Part shown: piece after piece, positions 16,476-25,761 of the stretch
How positions within the stretch are numbered: the stretch's first letter is position 1
Layout: each line of letters opens with the position of its first letter
Assembly: GCF_900113735.1 (NCBI RefSeq)
Contig: NZ_FOQM01000035.1
Span: forward strand, 1 to 64,000
Length of the DNA stretch: 64,000 nucleotides
Source of the DNA: Bradyrhizobium sp. Gha
Lineage (GTDB): Bacteria > Pseudomonadota > Alphaproteobacteria > Rhizobiales > Xanthobacteraceae
Direction: 5' to 3'
Program-made: the position numbers and the translations under genes
Notes under the pieces: model-generated
What the model saw: only the letters and a program-made list of their open reading frames with translations
Databases searched by the model: none
Told to the model about the DNA's origin: nothing

Positions 16476-17960
16476 ATGTTGCAATCCGACATCGACTCGC
16501 TGCGAACAGCAGCGATTTCCCCGCAGCAGCATTTCATTGCGGGTGCTGCAGTGCCCGGCGCAGGCGGCGCCAGACTCGACGTGATCTCTCCGATCGACGG
16601 CCAGCGATTGACGACCATCGCCGATGGCGATGCCGCCGATATCGATCGTGCGGTCCATGCCGCTCGCCGCGTCTACGACAACGGCGCCTGGTCGCGTGCC
16701 GCGCCTGCGGAACGCAAGAAAATCCTGCTGCGGTTCGCCGAGCTCGTCGAGCGACACGCAATGGAGCTCGCCGTGCTCGGCGTGCGCGACAACGGCACCG
16801 AAATCGGCATGGCGTACAAGGCGGAACCGCTGTCAGCGGTCGCGACCCTTCGCTACTATGCTGAGGCGATCGACAAGATCTATGGCGAGATCGCGCCCAC
16901 GGCCCGCGAGGTGCTTGGCCTCATTCATCGTGAGCCGCTCGGCGTGGTCGGCGTGATCGTCCCCTGGAACTTTCCGCTGATGATCGGTGCTTGGAAGATC
17001 GCGCCGGCGCTTGCCGCCGGCAATTCCGTCGTGGTGAAGCCGCCGGAAACTGCCTCGCTCACGCTGCTGCGTCTGGCGGCGCTTGCGAGCGAGGCGGGAT
17101 TGCCCGACGGCGTGCTCAATGTCGTCACCGGTCGCGGTGCGACCGCTGGCGAAGCGCTGGCGTTGCACATGGACGTCGACGTGCTCGCCTTCACCGGATC
17201 GGGCCCGGTCGGCCGACGGCTCCTGGAATATTCGGCGCGCTCGAACCTCAAGCGGGTCTATCTCGAACTCGGCGGCAAATCGCCGAACGTCGTATTCTCC
17301 GATGTGCCTGATATCAAGCAGGCCGCAAAAGTGTCGGCGAACGGCATCTTTCGCAACTCCGGCCAGGTCTGTGTCGCCGGCTCGCGGCTGCTGGTGCAGG
17401 CCGCGGTCTACGATCACTTCATGAGCGAGCTGCTCGCGATCACCGGCAAGCTCAAGGTCGGTGATCCTCTCGACCTTGCCTTCGATATCGGGGCGGTCAA
17501 TAGCGAAGCTCAGCTGTGCAAAAACCTCGATGTCGTGCAGCGGGCAGAGCGGGCGGGCGCCCAGCGCCTGTGCGGTGGCAGGCGGCTGCATGAGGAGCGC
17601 GGCGGCTACTACATGGCGCCGACGATCCTTGCCGGCGTGGATTCCGAGATGACTCTGTGGCGCGAGGAGGTCTTTGGGCCGGTGCTTGCGGTGACGCGTT
17701 TCGAAGATGAGGAGGAGGCGGTGCGGCTCGCGAATGCGAGCGCGTACGGTCTCGCAGCGGCGGTTTGGACAGGGTCGCTTCGCACTGCGCACCGCATGGT
17801 GCGCGCGATCAATGCCGGGGTGGTGCACGTGAACACCTATGGCGGGACCGACGTGACGGTGCCGCTCGGGGGCTTCAAGCAGTCCGGCTTCGGCCGAGAC
17901 AAGTCGCTACATGCCTTCGACGAATATACCGATCGGAAAACCGCCTGGATTGCATTGTGA
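16476..17960 (+). CDS. NAD(P)-dependent aldehyde dehydrogenase
   Basis: A 494-residue ALDH that oxidises an aldehyde to the acid. The ATG at 16476 fits the family length; the open frame extends 57 codons further upstream with non-ALDH sequence. Key residues are visible: VPWNFPLM (Asn region of the oxyanion hole), FTGSGPVGRRLLE (cofactor binding), Glu264 in VYLELGGKSPN and catalytic Cys299 in NSGQVCVAG. It leads the rightward operon and its stop overlaps the next ATG (TGATG). The expected role is oxidation of the aldehyde left after transamination of an amine. Confidence 0.93.
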   Translation: MLQSDIDSLRTAAISPQQHFIAGAAVPGAGGARLDVISPIDGQRLTTIADGDAADIDRAVHAARRVYDNGAWSRAAPAERKKILLRFAELVERHAMELAVLGVRDNGTEIGMAYKAEPLSAVATLRYYAEAIDKIYGEIAPTAREVLGLIHREPLGVVGVIVPWNFPLMIGAWKIAPALAAGNSVVVKPPETASLTLLRLAALASEAGLPDGVLNVVTGRGATAGEALALHMDVDVLAFTGSGPVGRRLLEYSARSNLKRVYLELGGKSPNVVFSDVPDIKQAAKVSANGIFRNSGQVCVAGSRLLVQAAVYDHFMSELLAITGKLKVGDPLDLAFDIGAVNSEAQLCKNLDVVQRAERAGAQRLCGGRRLHEERGGYYMAPTILAGVDSEMTLWREEVFGPVLAVTRFEDEEEAVRLANASAYGLAAAVWTGSLRTAHRMVRAINAGVVHVNTYGGTDVTVPLGGFKQSGFGRDKSLHAFDEYTDRKTAWIAL

Positions 17961-19345
17961 TGGTGACAACAGAAAACCGAACGGCGGCGCTCGATCGGCT
18001 GATCGACGCCGAACAGGCGCGCTTTCTGCGTCTACATCCGCGTTCCGCGGCTGCATGGCGGGAAGGCCGGCGGCACTTCCTTTATGGTGCCCCCTCGCAC
18101 TGGATGCGGCGCTGGGCTGGAGGATTTCCGATTTATGTAGACGCCGCCTCAGGTGCTCATATTAGAGATATCGACGGCCGCGACTATATCGACTTCTGCC
18201 TTGGCGACACCGGTGCGATGTGCGGACACGCGCCGGAGGCGGTGACACGTGCGGTGACGCGGCAGATCGCGCGCGGCGCCACCATGATGTTGCCGACCGA
18301 GGACAGCCTCTGGGTCGGCGCCGAGCTGTCGCGCCGCTTCGGTCCTCGGTACTGGACCCTGACGACATCGGCAACCGACGCCAATCGCGCGGCCATTCGC
18401 ATTGCGCGCATGGTCACGGGCCGGACCAAGGTTCTGGTGTTCTCGGGCTGCTATCATGGCGGGGTCGACGAGGCGCATGTCGAGATCCGCGAGGGGCGGA
18501 TCGGTTTGCGCAACATGATCCATCCGAACGCCGTCGATTACGATGCCGTAACCAGGGTCGTCGAATTCAACGACATTGCGGCGGTGGAGACGGCGCTTGC
18601 CGCAGGCGACGTCGCCTGCGTGCTCACCGAGCCCGTCATGACCAATTTCGGCATGATCCCGGTCGCCGACGGCTTTCATCGCCGTTTGCGGGATGCGACG
18701 CGGCGGGCCGGCTCCGTGTTGATCATCGACGAGACGCACACGCTATCCTGCGGGCCGGGGGGCTGTACGGTGCTCTGCGGCCTCGAGCCCGACATCCTTG
18801 TCGCCGGCAAGGCGATCGCCGGCGGCATTCCAGCCGGTATCTTTGGTCTCGACCAGGCCCTGGCCGAAAGGCTTTGGCACATCGTTCCCCCCGTCAATCC
18901 GCGGCATCGGCAATCAGCGCATCTCGGCTTCGGCGGCACCTTGGCCGGCGGCGCCTTGGCCGTTGCCGCGATGCGCGCGGTGCTGGAAGAAGTCCTGACG
19001 GCGCCGGCCTATGCGGGCATGATCGAGCATGCCGAGCGGCTGGCCGCTCGCGGTCGCGATATCATCGCGCGAAGCGCGCTGCCATGGCATGTGACGCAGA
19101 TCGGCGCCCGCATCGAGATCATGTTCATGAGAGATGTCCCGCGCAACGGCGCCGAAGTCATCGCCGGACGGCAGCCCGAGCTCGAGACACTGATGCATGC
19201 CTTCTACATGAACGAAGGCATCCTGATCACACCCTTCCACGGCATGTTGCTGATTTGCCCGGCGACATCGTCGGCCGATGTTAACAGGCATGGCGACGTG
19301 TTCGAGCGGTTCGTTGAGCTGGTGCGCGATGCGGGAGTGATCTGA
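17960..19345 (+). CDS. Class III aminotransferase, glutamate-1-semialdehyde aminomutase-like
   Basis: A 461-residue PLP enzyme. The region YIDFCLGDTGAMCGHAPEAV near residue 75 and MMLPTEDSLWVGAELSRRFG resemble the HemL-like branch of class III. The cofactor pocket shows FSGCYHGGVDEAH and IIDETHTLSCGPGG, with the PLP lysine in ILVAGKAIAGGIPAG. The start overlaps the aldehyde dehydrogenase stop by one base. The context is catabolic, between an ALDH and an SDR, so it is unlikely to serve tetrapyrrole synthesis. A second, sequence-distinct aminotransferase lies in the divergent operon. Confidence 0.88.
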   Translation: MVTTENRTAALDRLIDAEQARFLRLHPRSAAAWREGRRHFLYGAPSHWMRRWAGGFPIYVDAASGAHIRDIDGRDYIDFCLGDTGAMCGHAPEAVTRAVTRQIARGATMMLPTEDSLWVGAELSRRFGPRYWTLTTSATDANRAAIRIARMVTGRTKVLVFSGCYHGGVDEAHVEIREGRIGLRNMIHPNAVDYDAVTRVVEFNDIAAVETALAAGDVACVLTEPVMTNFGMIPVADGFHRRLRDATRRAGSVLIIDETHTLSCGPGGCTVLCGLEPDILVAGKAIAGGIPAGIFGLDQALAERLWHIVPPVNPRHRQSAHLGFGGTLAGGALAVAAMRAVLEEVLTAPAYAGMIEHAERLAARGRDIIARSALPWHVTQIGARIEIMFMRDVPRNGAEVIAGRQPELETLMHAFYMNEGILITPFHGMLLICPATSSADVNRHGDVFERFVELVRDAGVI

Positions 19346-19347
19346 AC

Positions 19348-20136
19348 ATGGCGCCGTTCGATCTGACCGACCGCGTCGCGCTCGTCACCGGCGGCGGGCG
19401 GGGCATTGGGGCTGCGATCGTCACACGCTTTGCGGAGGCGGGTGCCCATGTGGTGATCGCCAACCGCTCGAAGGACGTAGCCGACGCGCTCGCGGCTGAT
19501 TTGAGCCGACGCGGTCTCGCTGTGAGCACGATCCCGTTCGACGGGCTCGATCGGCCTGCCTTAAGCAACCTCGTCGATCGTGTCGCCGAACGACTCGGCC
19601 GGCTCGATATCCTTGTCCACAATGCCGGCGGCTGTCCCTGGGCGACGCTCGACGACCTCGACGAGGACAAGCTCGACAAGGCCCTGTCGATCAATCTCAC
19701 CGCGGCGATCTGGCTCATCCAGGCGGCGGCGCCGCATATGCGCGCCCGCCGTTATGGCCGCATCCTTGTGACCTCGTCGATCTCGGCGCGGCTGGCGATG
19801 GGCGGTGGCGCGCACTATTCCGCGGCGAAAGCCGGCGTCAACGCCTTTATCCGGGGGGCCGCCTTCGAGCTCGCGCGCGACGGGATCACGGCCAACGCCG
19901 TCGAGCCCGGCTTCATCGCCAAGCCCGGGCGCGGCACGTTGAGCACGACAGAGAATCTGTCGCGGATCGCGCGCCACATCCCGATGGGCCGGATCGGGAC
20001 CGCGGACGACGTCGGCTATGCCATGCTCTATCTCGCCTCCGAGCAGGCAAGCTACGTCACCGGCCAGACCATCGTCATCGACGGCGGAACGATGCTTCCG
20101 GAAACCGGCTTCGCCGTCGAACGGCAATGGGGCTGA
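19348..20136 (+). CDS. SDR-family NAD(P)-dependent oxidoreductase
   Basis: A 262-residue classical short-chain dehydrogenase. The cofactor motif is TGGGRGIG near residue 14, followed by HNAGG, the catalytic Ser in LVTSSIS and the YxxxK pair in HYSAAKAG. The C-terminus ends VTGQTIVIDGG as usual for the FabG-like group. It starts two bases after the aminotransferase stop, in the same operon. It could reduce or oxidise a hydroxyl intermediate; the substrate is unknown. Confidence 0.92.
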   Translation: MAPFDLTDRVALVTGGGRGIGAAIVTRFAEAGAHVVIANRSKDVADALAADLSRRGLAVSTIPFDGLDRPALSNLVDRVAERLGRLDILVHNAGGCPWATLDDLDEDKLDKALSINLTAAIWLIQAAAPHMRARRYGRILVTSSISARLAMGGGAHYSAAKAGVNAFIRGAAFELARDGITANAVEPGFIAKPGRGTLSTTENLSRIARHIPMGRIGTADDVGYAMLYLASEQASYVTGQTIVIDGGTMLPETGFAVERQWG

Positions 20137-20223
20137 CCGGCGTGGTGCGCCCTCATCAACCGAACGGCTGATTGTGACCAACCAGCGCGCGGAACAAGCT
20201 CTCCGGGCAAACGGGATCGAGGA

Positions 20224-21896
20224 ATGAGCGAGATCAAGACCAGCGCGGATACGCTGTTCCGGAACGGCAGGATCTACACCGTCAATCGCGAGCGGCCCTG
20301 GGCGAGCTGCGCGGCGGTCAAGGCCGGTCGTTTCGTGGCCGTCGGCGAGGAAGACGATGTCAAATCGTTTGTCGGGAGCGACACCAGAGTGATTGATCTC
20401 GGCGGCCGCACCGCGATGCCCGGCATCATCGACATCCACAATCACATCATGATGGGCGGGCAGGCCGATCTCTATAGCTGCGCTTTCCGTCGAACCATTC
20501 GATCAGCCAGATCGCCGCCGCCGTGAAGGACGCGGCCGAGAAGGCCGCTCCCGGAGCCTGGATCGTCGGCGGCCAGTTCGGCAACGACCTCCTGTCCAAG
20601 CTCAACTCCGACGCCGCCGCCTCCGAGCTCAACACCGCGAGCCTCGGCCATCCCGTGCTGCTGCGCGACGACAGCTATCACAATCGCTGGGCCAGCGTAG
20701 AAGCGTTGCGGATCGCGGGCGTCACCGCCGAGACGCAAAACCCAGTCGATGGCGAGATCGGCCGGGATATCGACAGTGGTCGCCTGACCGGATTGATGGT
20801 GGAAGCGGCCTCCGGCATCATCGAGCGCGCGCTCGCCAAGGCAGGACACTACACGGCCGAGATGGACCGCGCCGCGGTTGCTCGCTCAATCGGCGTTCTC
20901 AACTCGTTCGGCGTCACCGGCTTTGTCGATGCGGCGAGCATGCAGCCGATCCTCGCCGCTCTGAAAGGACTAGACGGTCGCGGCGAGCTGTCGGCCTGGG
21001 CGGTCTGCGCCATGCCGATCGTCGAACCCGGGTTCATGTTTGGAATGGCGGGCGAGGAGCTGTTCGCGCTGCGCGATCAATATCGCTCCGCCCATGTGAA
21101 GCCGGACTATGCCAAGATGTTCCTGGACGGCGTGCCCGGGGCCAAGACAGCTGCGTTTCACGAGCCTTATGTCGCCGATCCCGTGCGCGGTTGCTGCTTC
21201 CGCGGCACCACGATGCTGACGGTGCCGGAGCTGATCCGCTGGCTCGGCAAATGCGAGAAGATCGGACTCGCGGCCAAGATCCATTGCGCCGGGGATGCCG
21301 CCGTTACGCAGGCGCTCGATGCGATCGAGGTAGTACGCTCGTTTAACGGCCCGACCGCGCTCATCCACCACATCGCGCATGCGAGCTACATCGCGCCCGA
21401 TGACATCCCGCGCTTTGCCGATCTGGGCGTCGCCGCCGACCTGTCGCCGATCATCTGGTTTCCGACTGTGTTCCTTGAGGCGCACAAGGCCGCGATGGGC
21501 ACGGAGCGGGCGCAGCGTTTCTGGCCCAATCGCGACCTCAAGGTCGCTGGTGCCTTGATGGCCGGCGGCTCCGACTGGCCGGTCATCCCGAATCCCGATC
21601 CGTGGCATGGCATCGAGGGCATGGTGACACGCCGCAATCCCGCCGGCGACTTTCCCGGCGCCTCGCTGTGGCCGGAGCAGGCGCTGGACCTCGAAACCGT
21701 GATCGAGATCTACACGATCAATGCCGCGCGCGCGGCTGGCCTCGGGAATATCACGGGGTCGATCGAGGTCGGCAAGTCCGCCGACCTCATCGTGCTCGAT
21801 CAGCCCTTGTTCGATATCCCCGCCGACCAGATCGCCGAGACCAACGTTGAACTGACCTTCTTCGAAGGTCGCAAAGTCTACGAGCGCCGCCCATGA
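20224..21896 (+). pseudogene. YtcJ-like metal-dependent amidohydrolase, disrupted by one frameshift
   Basis: An amidohydrolase of about 557 residues would be encoded, but the frame breaks at about 20485-20490. The first part runs MSEIKTSADTLFRNGRIYTV to PGIIDIHNHIMMGG (the metal-binding HxH) and LYSCAF. The protein then continues one frame over as SNHSISQIAAAVKDA and GAWIVGGQFGNDLL, through to the metal ligands in IHCAGDAAVTQALDAIE and the GGSDWPV aspartate. One missing base in TTTCCGTCG (TTC CCG TCG expected) explains it. Either the enzyme is inactivated or the assembly has an error; the downstream 457 codons show no other damage. The end overlaps the CobW start (ATGA). Confidence 0.82.
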
Positions 21897-22936
21897 CGGA
21901 TGCTCCGCTCATTCCCGTGACCGTGCTGACCGGCTTTCTCGGCAGCGGCAAGACCACGGTCCTGAACCATCTGCTGCGTCAACCCGGCATGGATGGGACG
22001 GTCGCAATCATCAACGAGTTCGGCGAGGTCGGGCTCGATCATCTCCTGGTGGAGACGAGCGAAGAGCGGTTCGCGCTGCTCGACAATGGTTGCGTCTGCT
22101 GTTCGGTCCGCGAGGACCTGGTTGCGCTGCTCGAGGATTTGCCGGCGCGCGAAGCCACAGGGCGGCTACCGCCGATCCGCCGCGTCCTGATCGAAACCAC
22201 GGGCCTCGCCGACCCCGTTCCGGTGCTGCATACACTGATGACGGCTCCCCGCATCGGTGCCCGCTATCGGATCGATGGCGTGGTGGTCACCGTCGATGCG
22301 GTCAACGCGATCCCCTCGCTCGACGGTCATCCCGAGGCGGTCAAGCAGATCGCGGTCGCGGACCGCATTTTGCTGACCAAGGCAGACCTCGCCGAAGCCG
22401 GCACCGTTGCGACGGTGGAGCAGCGGATTCGCGCGATCAATCCGACGGTGTCGGTCATGCCTGTGAATCACGGATCGATCACCCCGGACGCGCTGCTCGA
22501 AGCGGGACTGTTCGCGCCGCAAGCGCGGTCGGAGCAGGTCGCAAGCTGGTTCACGGCCGCAACGGCGCCTGGTCCCCGTCATCACGATCATCACGCGCAC
22601 CGGTCGCGGATCTCCTGCTTCAGCCTCGTCGTGAACGAGCCGATCCGCTGGGCAGCGTTCTCGCGCTGGCTCGATTACGTCGCGGCGCTCAAAGGCGACG
22701 ACCTCTTGCGCTTCAAGGCGCTGGTCAACGTCGCCGACCGGCCGCAGGGGCCGGTGGTCGTCCATGCCGTGCAGCATGTGCTGCACCCGCCGATCGCGCT
22801 GGATAGCTGGCCGTCGGCCGACCGCAGCTCGCGCCTCGTCTTCATCGTCCGCGATATTCCGGCAGAGGCGATCGAGCGCACGCTGGCGCGGTTCGGCGAG
22901 ATCAGTCGCGAGAGCATCACGCGACCGGCCGCGTGA
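21893..22936 (+). CDS. CobW/COG0523-family GTPase metallochaperone
   Basis: A 347-residue G3E GTPase. Walker A is GFLGSGKTTVLNHL, the metal-binding CxCC motif is NGCVCCSV, Walker B surrounds VLIETTGLADP, and the base-specificity motif is LLTKADL. A histidine-rich stretch (RHHDHHAHRSR near residue 230) separates it from the CobW C-terminal domain. Family members deliver zinc, cobalt or another metal to specific enzymes. It overlaps the end of the amidohydrolase frame by four bases, so that metalloenzyme is the obvious client. That is inference from coupling, not proof. Confidence 0.92.
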   Translation: MTDAPLIPVTVLTGFLGSGKTTVLNHLLRQPGMDGTVAIINEFGEVGLDHLLVETSEERFALLDNGCVCCSVREDLVALLEDLPAREATGRLPPIRRVLIETTGLADPVPVLHTLMTAPRIGARYRIDGVVVTVDAVNAIPSLDGHPEAVKQIAVADRILLTKADLAEAGTVATVEQRIRAINPTVSVMPVNHGSITPDALLEAGLFAPQARSEQVASWFTAATAPGPRHHDHHAHRSRISCFSLVVNEPIRWAAFSRWLDYVAALKGDDLLRFKALVNVADRPQGPVVVHAVQHVLHPPIALDSWPSADRSSRLVFIVRDIPAEAIERTLARFGEISRESITRPAA

Positions 22937-22980
22937 CTTGGACCAGTTTTCATCAACGGATGATTTGCAGGAGGTATGTC

Positions 22981-24303
22981 GTGAGCGAGAGCAGCAAGTT
23001 CACAGCGAACGTCAGAAGCGGGAAGATCAGCCGCCGGAGCCTACTCAAGGCCGCCGGAACCGCTGGTCTGGCGGCCGCAAGCAACGTGCCGCTGGTCAAT
23101 ATCGCGGGCGCGGCGTCGAGCACGATCAAGATCGGCTGGTGCGGCTGCCTATCGGGCGTGCGCGCCGCCTTCGCCGAGCCGGATCCCTGGATCCATGAGC
23201 GGATGAAGGGCCTGGTCAAGGACGGTCTGAAGATCGGCGGCAAGAACTACGCCGTCGAATTCGTCATCAAGGACAACCAGTCCGATCCAAACCGCTCCTC
23301 GGTCGTCGCCAGCGAGCTGGTGCTTCGTGAAAGATGCGACCTCATCCTGGTCGAGGACGGTGATGCCGAGATCCCGATCGGCGAGCTCGCCGACGCCCGC
23401 GGCGTGCCGACCATCTCGACCATGCTGCCGTGGCAGGGCTGGATGTTTCCGCGCAAGTCGACGCCCGACAAGGGCTTCCCCTACACGTTCCATTTCTTCT
23501 GGGGGGCGGACGATGTCGTTAAGAATTTCGTCGGCATGTGGCAGTCGGTCGACACCAACAAGAAGGTCGGCACGCTCTATATCGACAATCCGGCGGGCAC
23601 CGCGTTCTCGGATCAGAAGCTGGGCCTGCCAGCGGGCATCAAGCAGGCCGGCTTCCAGGAGGTCACGACCGGCAGCTTCCAGATTGCGACCGACGACTTC
23701 TCCAACCAGGTCTCCACCTTCAAGAACGCCGGCACAGACATCGTCTCGGGGTTCACGTACGGCAATCACTGGGTGACGCTGTGGAATCAGGCCGCGCAGG
23801 CCGGCTTCAGGCCGCAGATCTGCACGGTGGCCGCGGCGTTCCTGTTCCCGAGTGCGGTCAATGCGCTCGGCGATCGCGGTGACGGCATGTCGACGGAGGT
23901 CTGGTGGACGCCGGCCTATCCCTTCAAATCCTCGCTCACCGGCCAGAGCGCAGCCGAGCTCGCGGCCGAATGGGAGAAGACGACCGGCAAGCAATGGACG
24001 CAGCCGATTGGCTATGCCCACGCGCTCTGGGAAGTCGGCTTAGCCGCTTTGCGCAACAGCGATCCCAAGGACAAGAACTCGCTCCGCGATGCCATCGCAG
24101 GGTTGGACCTCGAGACCGTTGTCGGCCCGGTGAAGTTCAAGGGCAGCCCGATCAAGAACGTCGCGGTCACCTCGCTATCCGGCGGCCAGTGGCGCAAGGC
24201 CAAGGGCGGCAAGTCGCCCTATGAGCTCCTGATCGTTCACAACGGCACCGCGCCGTTCATCCCGAAACAGGCCGATCTCGTGCTGCTCTCGAAGCTCGCC
24301 TGA
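22981..24303 (+). CDS. Tat-exported LIV-type ABC transporter substrate-binding protein
   Basis: A 440-residue type I binding protein. I choose the GTG at 22981 because AGGAGG lies six bases before it; the longer frame opens at a GTG at 22933 with no such site. The N-terminus carries a twin-arginine signal (KISRRSLLKAAGTAGLAAA) instead of the usual Sec signal. The mature domain begins STIKIGWCGCLSG and has FVIKDNQSDPNRSS and TLYIDNPAGTAFSDQK. It begins a complete ABC set encoded next. Tat export suggests that it folds before crossing the membrane. The solute is unknown. Confidence 0.88.
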   Translation: MSESSKFTANVRSGKISRRSLLKAAGTAGLAAASNVPLVNIAGAASSTIKIGWCGCLSGVRAAFAEPDPWIHERMKGLVKDGLKIGGKNYAVEFVIKDNQSDPNRSSVVASELVLRERCDLILVEDGDAEIPIGELADARGVPTISTMLPWQGWMFPRKSTPDKGFPYTFHFFWGADDVVKNFVGMWQSVDTNKKVGTLYIDNPAGTAFSDQKLGLPAGIKQAGFQEVTTGSFQIATDDFSNQVSTFKNAGTDIVSGFTYGNHWVTLWNQAAQAGFRPQICTVAAAFLFPSAVNALGDRGDGMSTEVWWTPAYPFKSSLTGQSAAELAAEWEKTTGKQWTQPIGYAHALWEVGLAALRNSDPKDKNSLRDAIAGLDLETVVGPVKFKGSPIKNVAVTSLSGGQWRKAKGGKSPYELLIVHNGTAPFIPKQADLVLLSKLA

Positions 24304-24334
24304 GCGGGAGCGGATCGGCGCGGACACAAAGCAA

Positions 24335-25066
24335 ATGGTCGACGTGCTGCGCGTTGCAGGTCTCTGCAAGAGTTTCGGGGTCATCCGCGTTGCCGATGAC
24401 CTCGATTTCAAGCTCGCGCTCGGCGAATGCCTTGGCGTGATCGGCCCGAACGGGGCAGGCAAGAGCTCGGTGCTCAATCTGATCGTCGGATTGATCAGGG
24501 CGGATGCTGGTTCGATCAGCCTGGATGGCCGGGACATCACACATGTTCCGGCCCATCGGCGCGCTCGCCTTGGCATCGGCCGGGCCTTCCAGATTCCGCA
24601 ACCATTCCCGCATCTCACGGCCTATGAAAACGTGCTCGTGGCGGCGACCTACGGCGGTGGCCTGCACGGTTCGGCCGCAGCCGACTGGGCCATGGACGTG
24701 CTTGGCCGCACCTCGCTTGCCGTCAAGGCGGACCGTATCGCCGGCGCTCTGCCCTTGATCGACCGCAAGAGCCTCGAATTCGCCAAGGCGCTGGCCTCCA
24801 AGCCCCGCCTGATCCTGCTCGACGAGATCGCGGCGGGCCTGACCGAGCCGGAGGTCGAGCGCCTGATCGAGATCATCGCGGGCGTGAAGGCGGATCACGC
24901 CATGATCTGGATCGAGCACATTCCGCATGCCCTGCGGGCTGTGGCCGATCGAATCCTGGTCCTGAATTTCGGTCGCAAGGTGCTCGAGGGTCCGCCGGGA
25001 GAGGTTATGGATAGCCGCACGGTCAAGGAAATCTACATGGGATTGACTGCCGATGACGCTGCTTGA
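24335..25066 (+). CDS. LIV-type ABC transporter ATP-binding protein (LivG-like)
   Basis: A 243-residue ATPase with Walker A GPNGAGKSSVLN, Q-loop FQIPQPFPHLT and Walker B ILLDEIAAGLTEPE. The switch histidine is in IWIEHIPHAL. The degenerate signature (ALPLIDRKSLEFAKAL) is typical of LivG. It is followed by the LivF-like gene with a 14-base overlap and works in the importer encoded from 22981 to 27640. Confidence 0.93.
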   Translation: MVDVLRVAGLCKSFGVIRVADDLDFKLALGECLGVIGPNGAGKSSVLNLIVGLIRADAGSISLDGRDITHVPAHRRARLGIGRAFQIPQPFPHLTAYENVLVAATYGGGLHGSAAADWAMDVLGRTSLAVKADRIAGALPLIDRKSLEFAKALASKPRLILLDEIAAGLTEPEVERLIEIIAGVKADHAMIWIEHIPHALRAVADRILVLNFGRKVLEGPPGEVMDSRTVKEIYMGLTADDAA

Positions 25067-25751
25067 AGTCGAAGATCTGAATGTATTCTACGGTGATCTG
25101 CAGGCGATCTTCGGACTCGCGTTTTCCGTGGCCGAGCGTGAGTCGGTTGCGCTCGTGGGCGCCAACGGCGCCGGCAAGACCACATTCCTGCGCGCGCTCG
25201 TCGGCCTGATCGACGGCAAGCAGGGCCGGGTTCGGTTCGACGGCAGAGATATCCAGGACACGCCGGCAGAGCACATTGCGCGTCTTGGTCTCGGCATGGT
25301 GCCGGAAGGTCGCATGCTGTTCGACACCCTGAGCGTTGAGGAAAATCTCCTGATGGGGCAGGTGAGCCGGCGTTCCGGCGCATGGACGCTGCCACGCGTG
25401 TTCGATCTGTTTCCGGCTCTGGAGGAGCGGCGCAATCATCTGCCGCGGCAACTTTCGGGCGGGCAGCAGCAGATGGTGGCGATCGGCCGCGCGCTGATGT
25501 GCAACCCGCGCCTCCTGCTTTGCGACGAGATCTCACTCGGCCTTGCGCCTGTCATGGTCGAGCAGATCTACGGGGCGTTCAAGAATATCCGCAAAGAGGG
25601 AACGGCGCTGGTGCTGGTCGAGCAGGATGTCAAGCGCGCCGCCGGCGCAACCGACCGCATCTACTGCCTGCTGAAGGGACGCGTGTCGCTGACCGCGAAT
25701 GCCGGGGACGTCAGCGTCACCGAATTGACGCAAGCCTATTTCGGGATGTGA
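25053..25751 (+). CDS. LIV-type ABC transporter ATP-binding protein (LivF-like)
   Basis: A 232-residue ATPase. Walker A is VGANGAGKTTFLRAL, the signature is LSGGQQQMVAIGRALM, and Walker B is LLLCDEISLGLAPVM. It has the LivF hallmark GLGMVPEGRMLFDTLSVEENL. It overlaps the preceding ATPase and is 10 bases ahead of the LivH-like permease, so all five transporter genes form one transcript. Confidence 0.94.
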   Translation: MTLLEVEDLNVFYGDLQAIFGLAFSVAERESVALVGANGAGKTTFLRALVGLIDGKQGRVRFDGRDIQDTPAEHIARLGLGMVPEGRMLFDTLSVEENLLMGQVSRRSGAWTLPRVFDLFPALEERRNHLPRQLSGGQQQMVAIGRALMCNPRLLLCDEISLGLAPVMVEQIYGAFKNIRKEGTALVLVEQDVKRAAGATDRIYCLLKGRVSLTANAGDVSVTELTQAYFGM

Positions 25752-25761
25752 GCGAGGGGAC

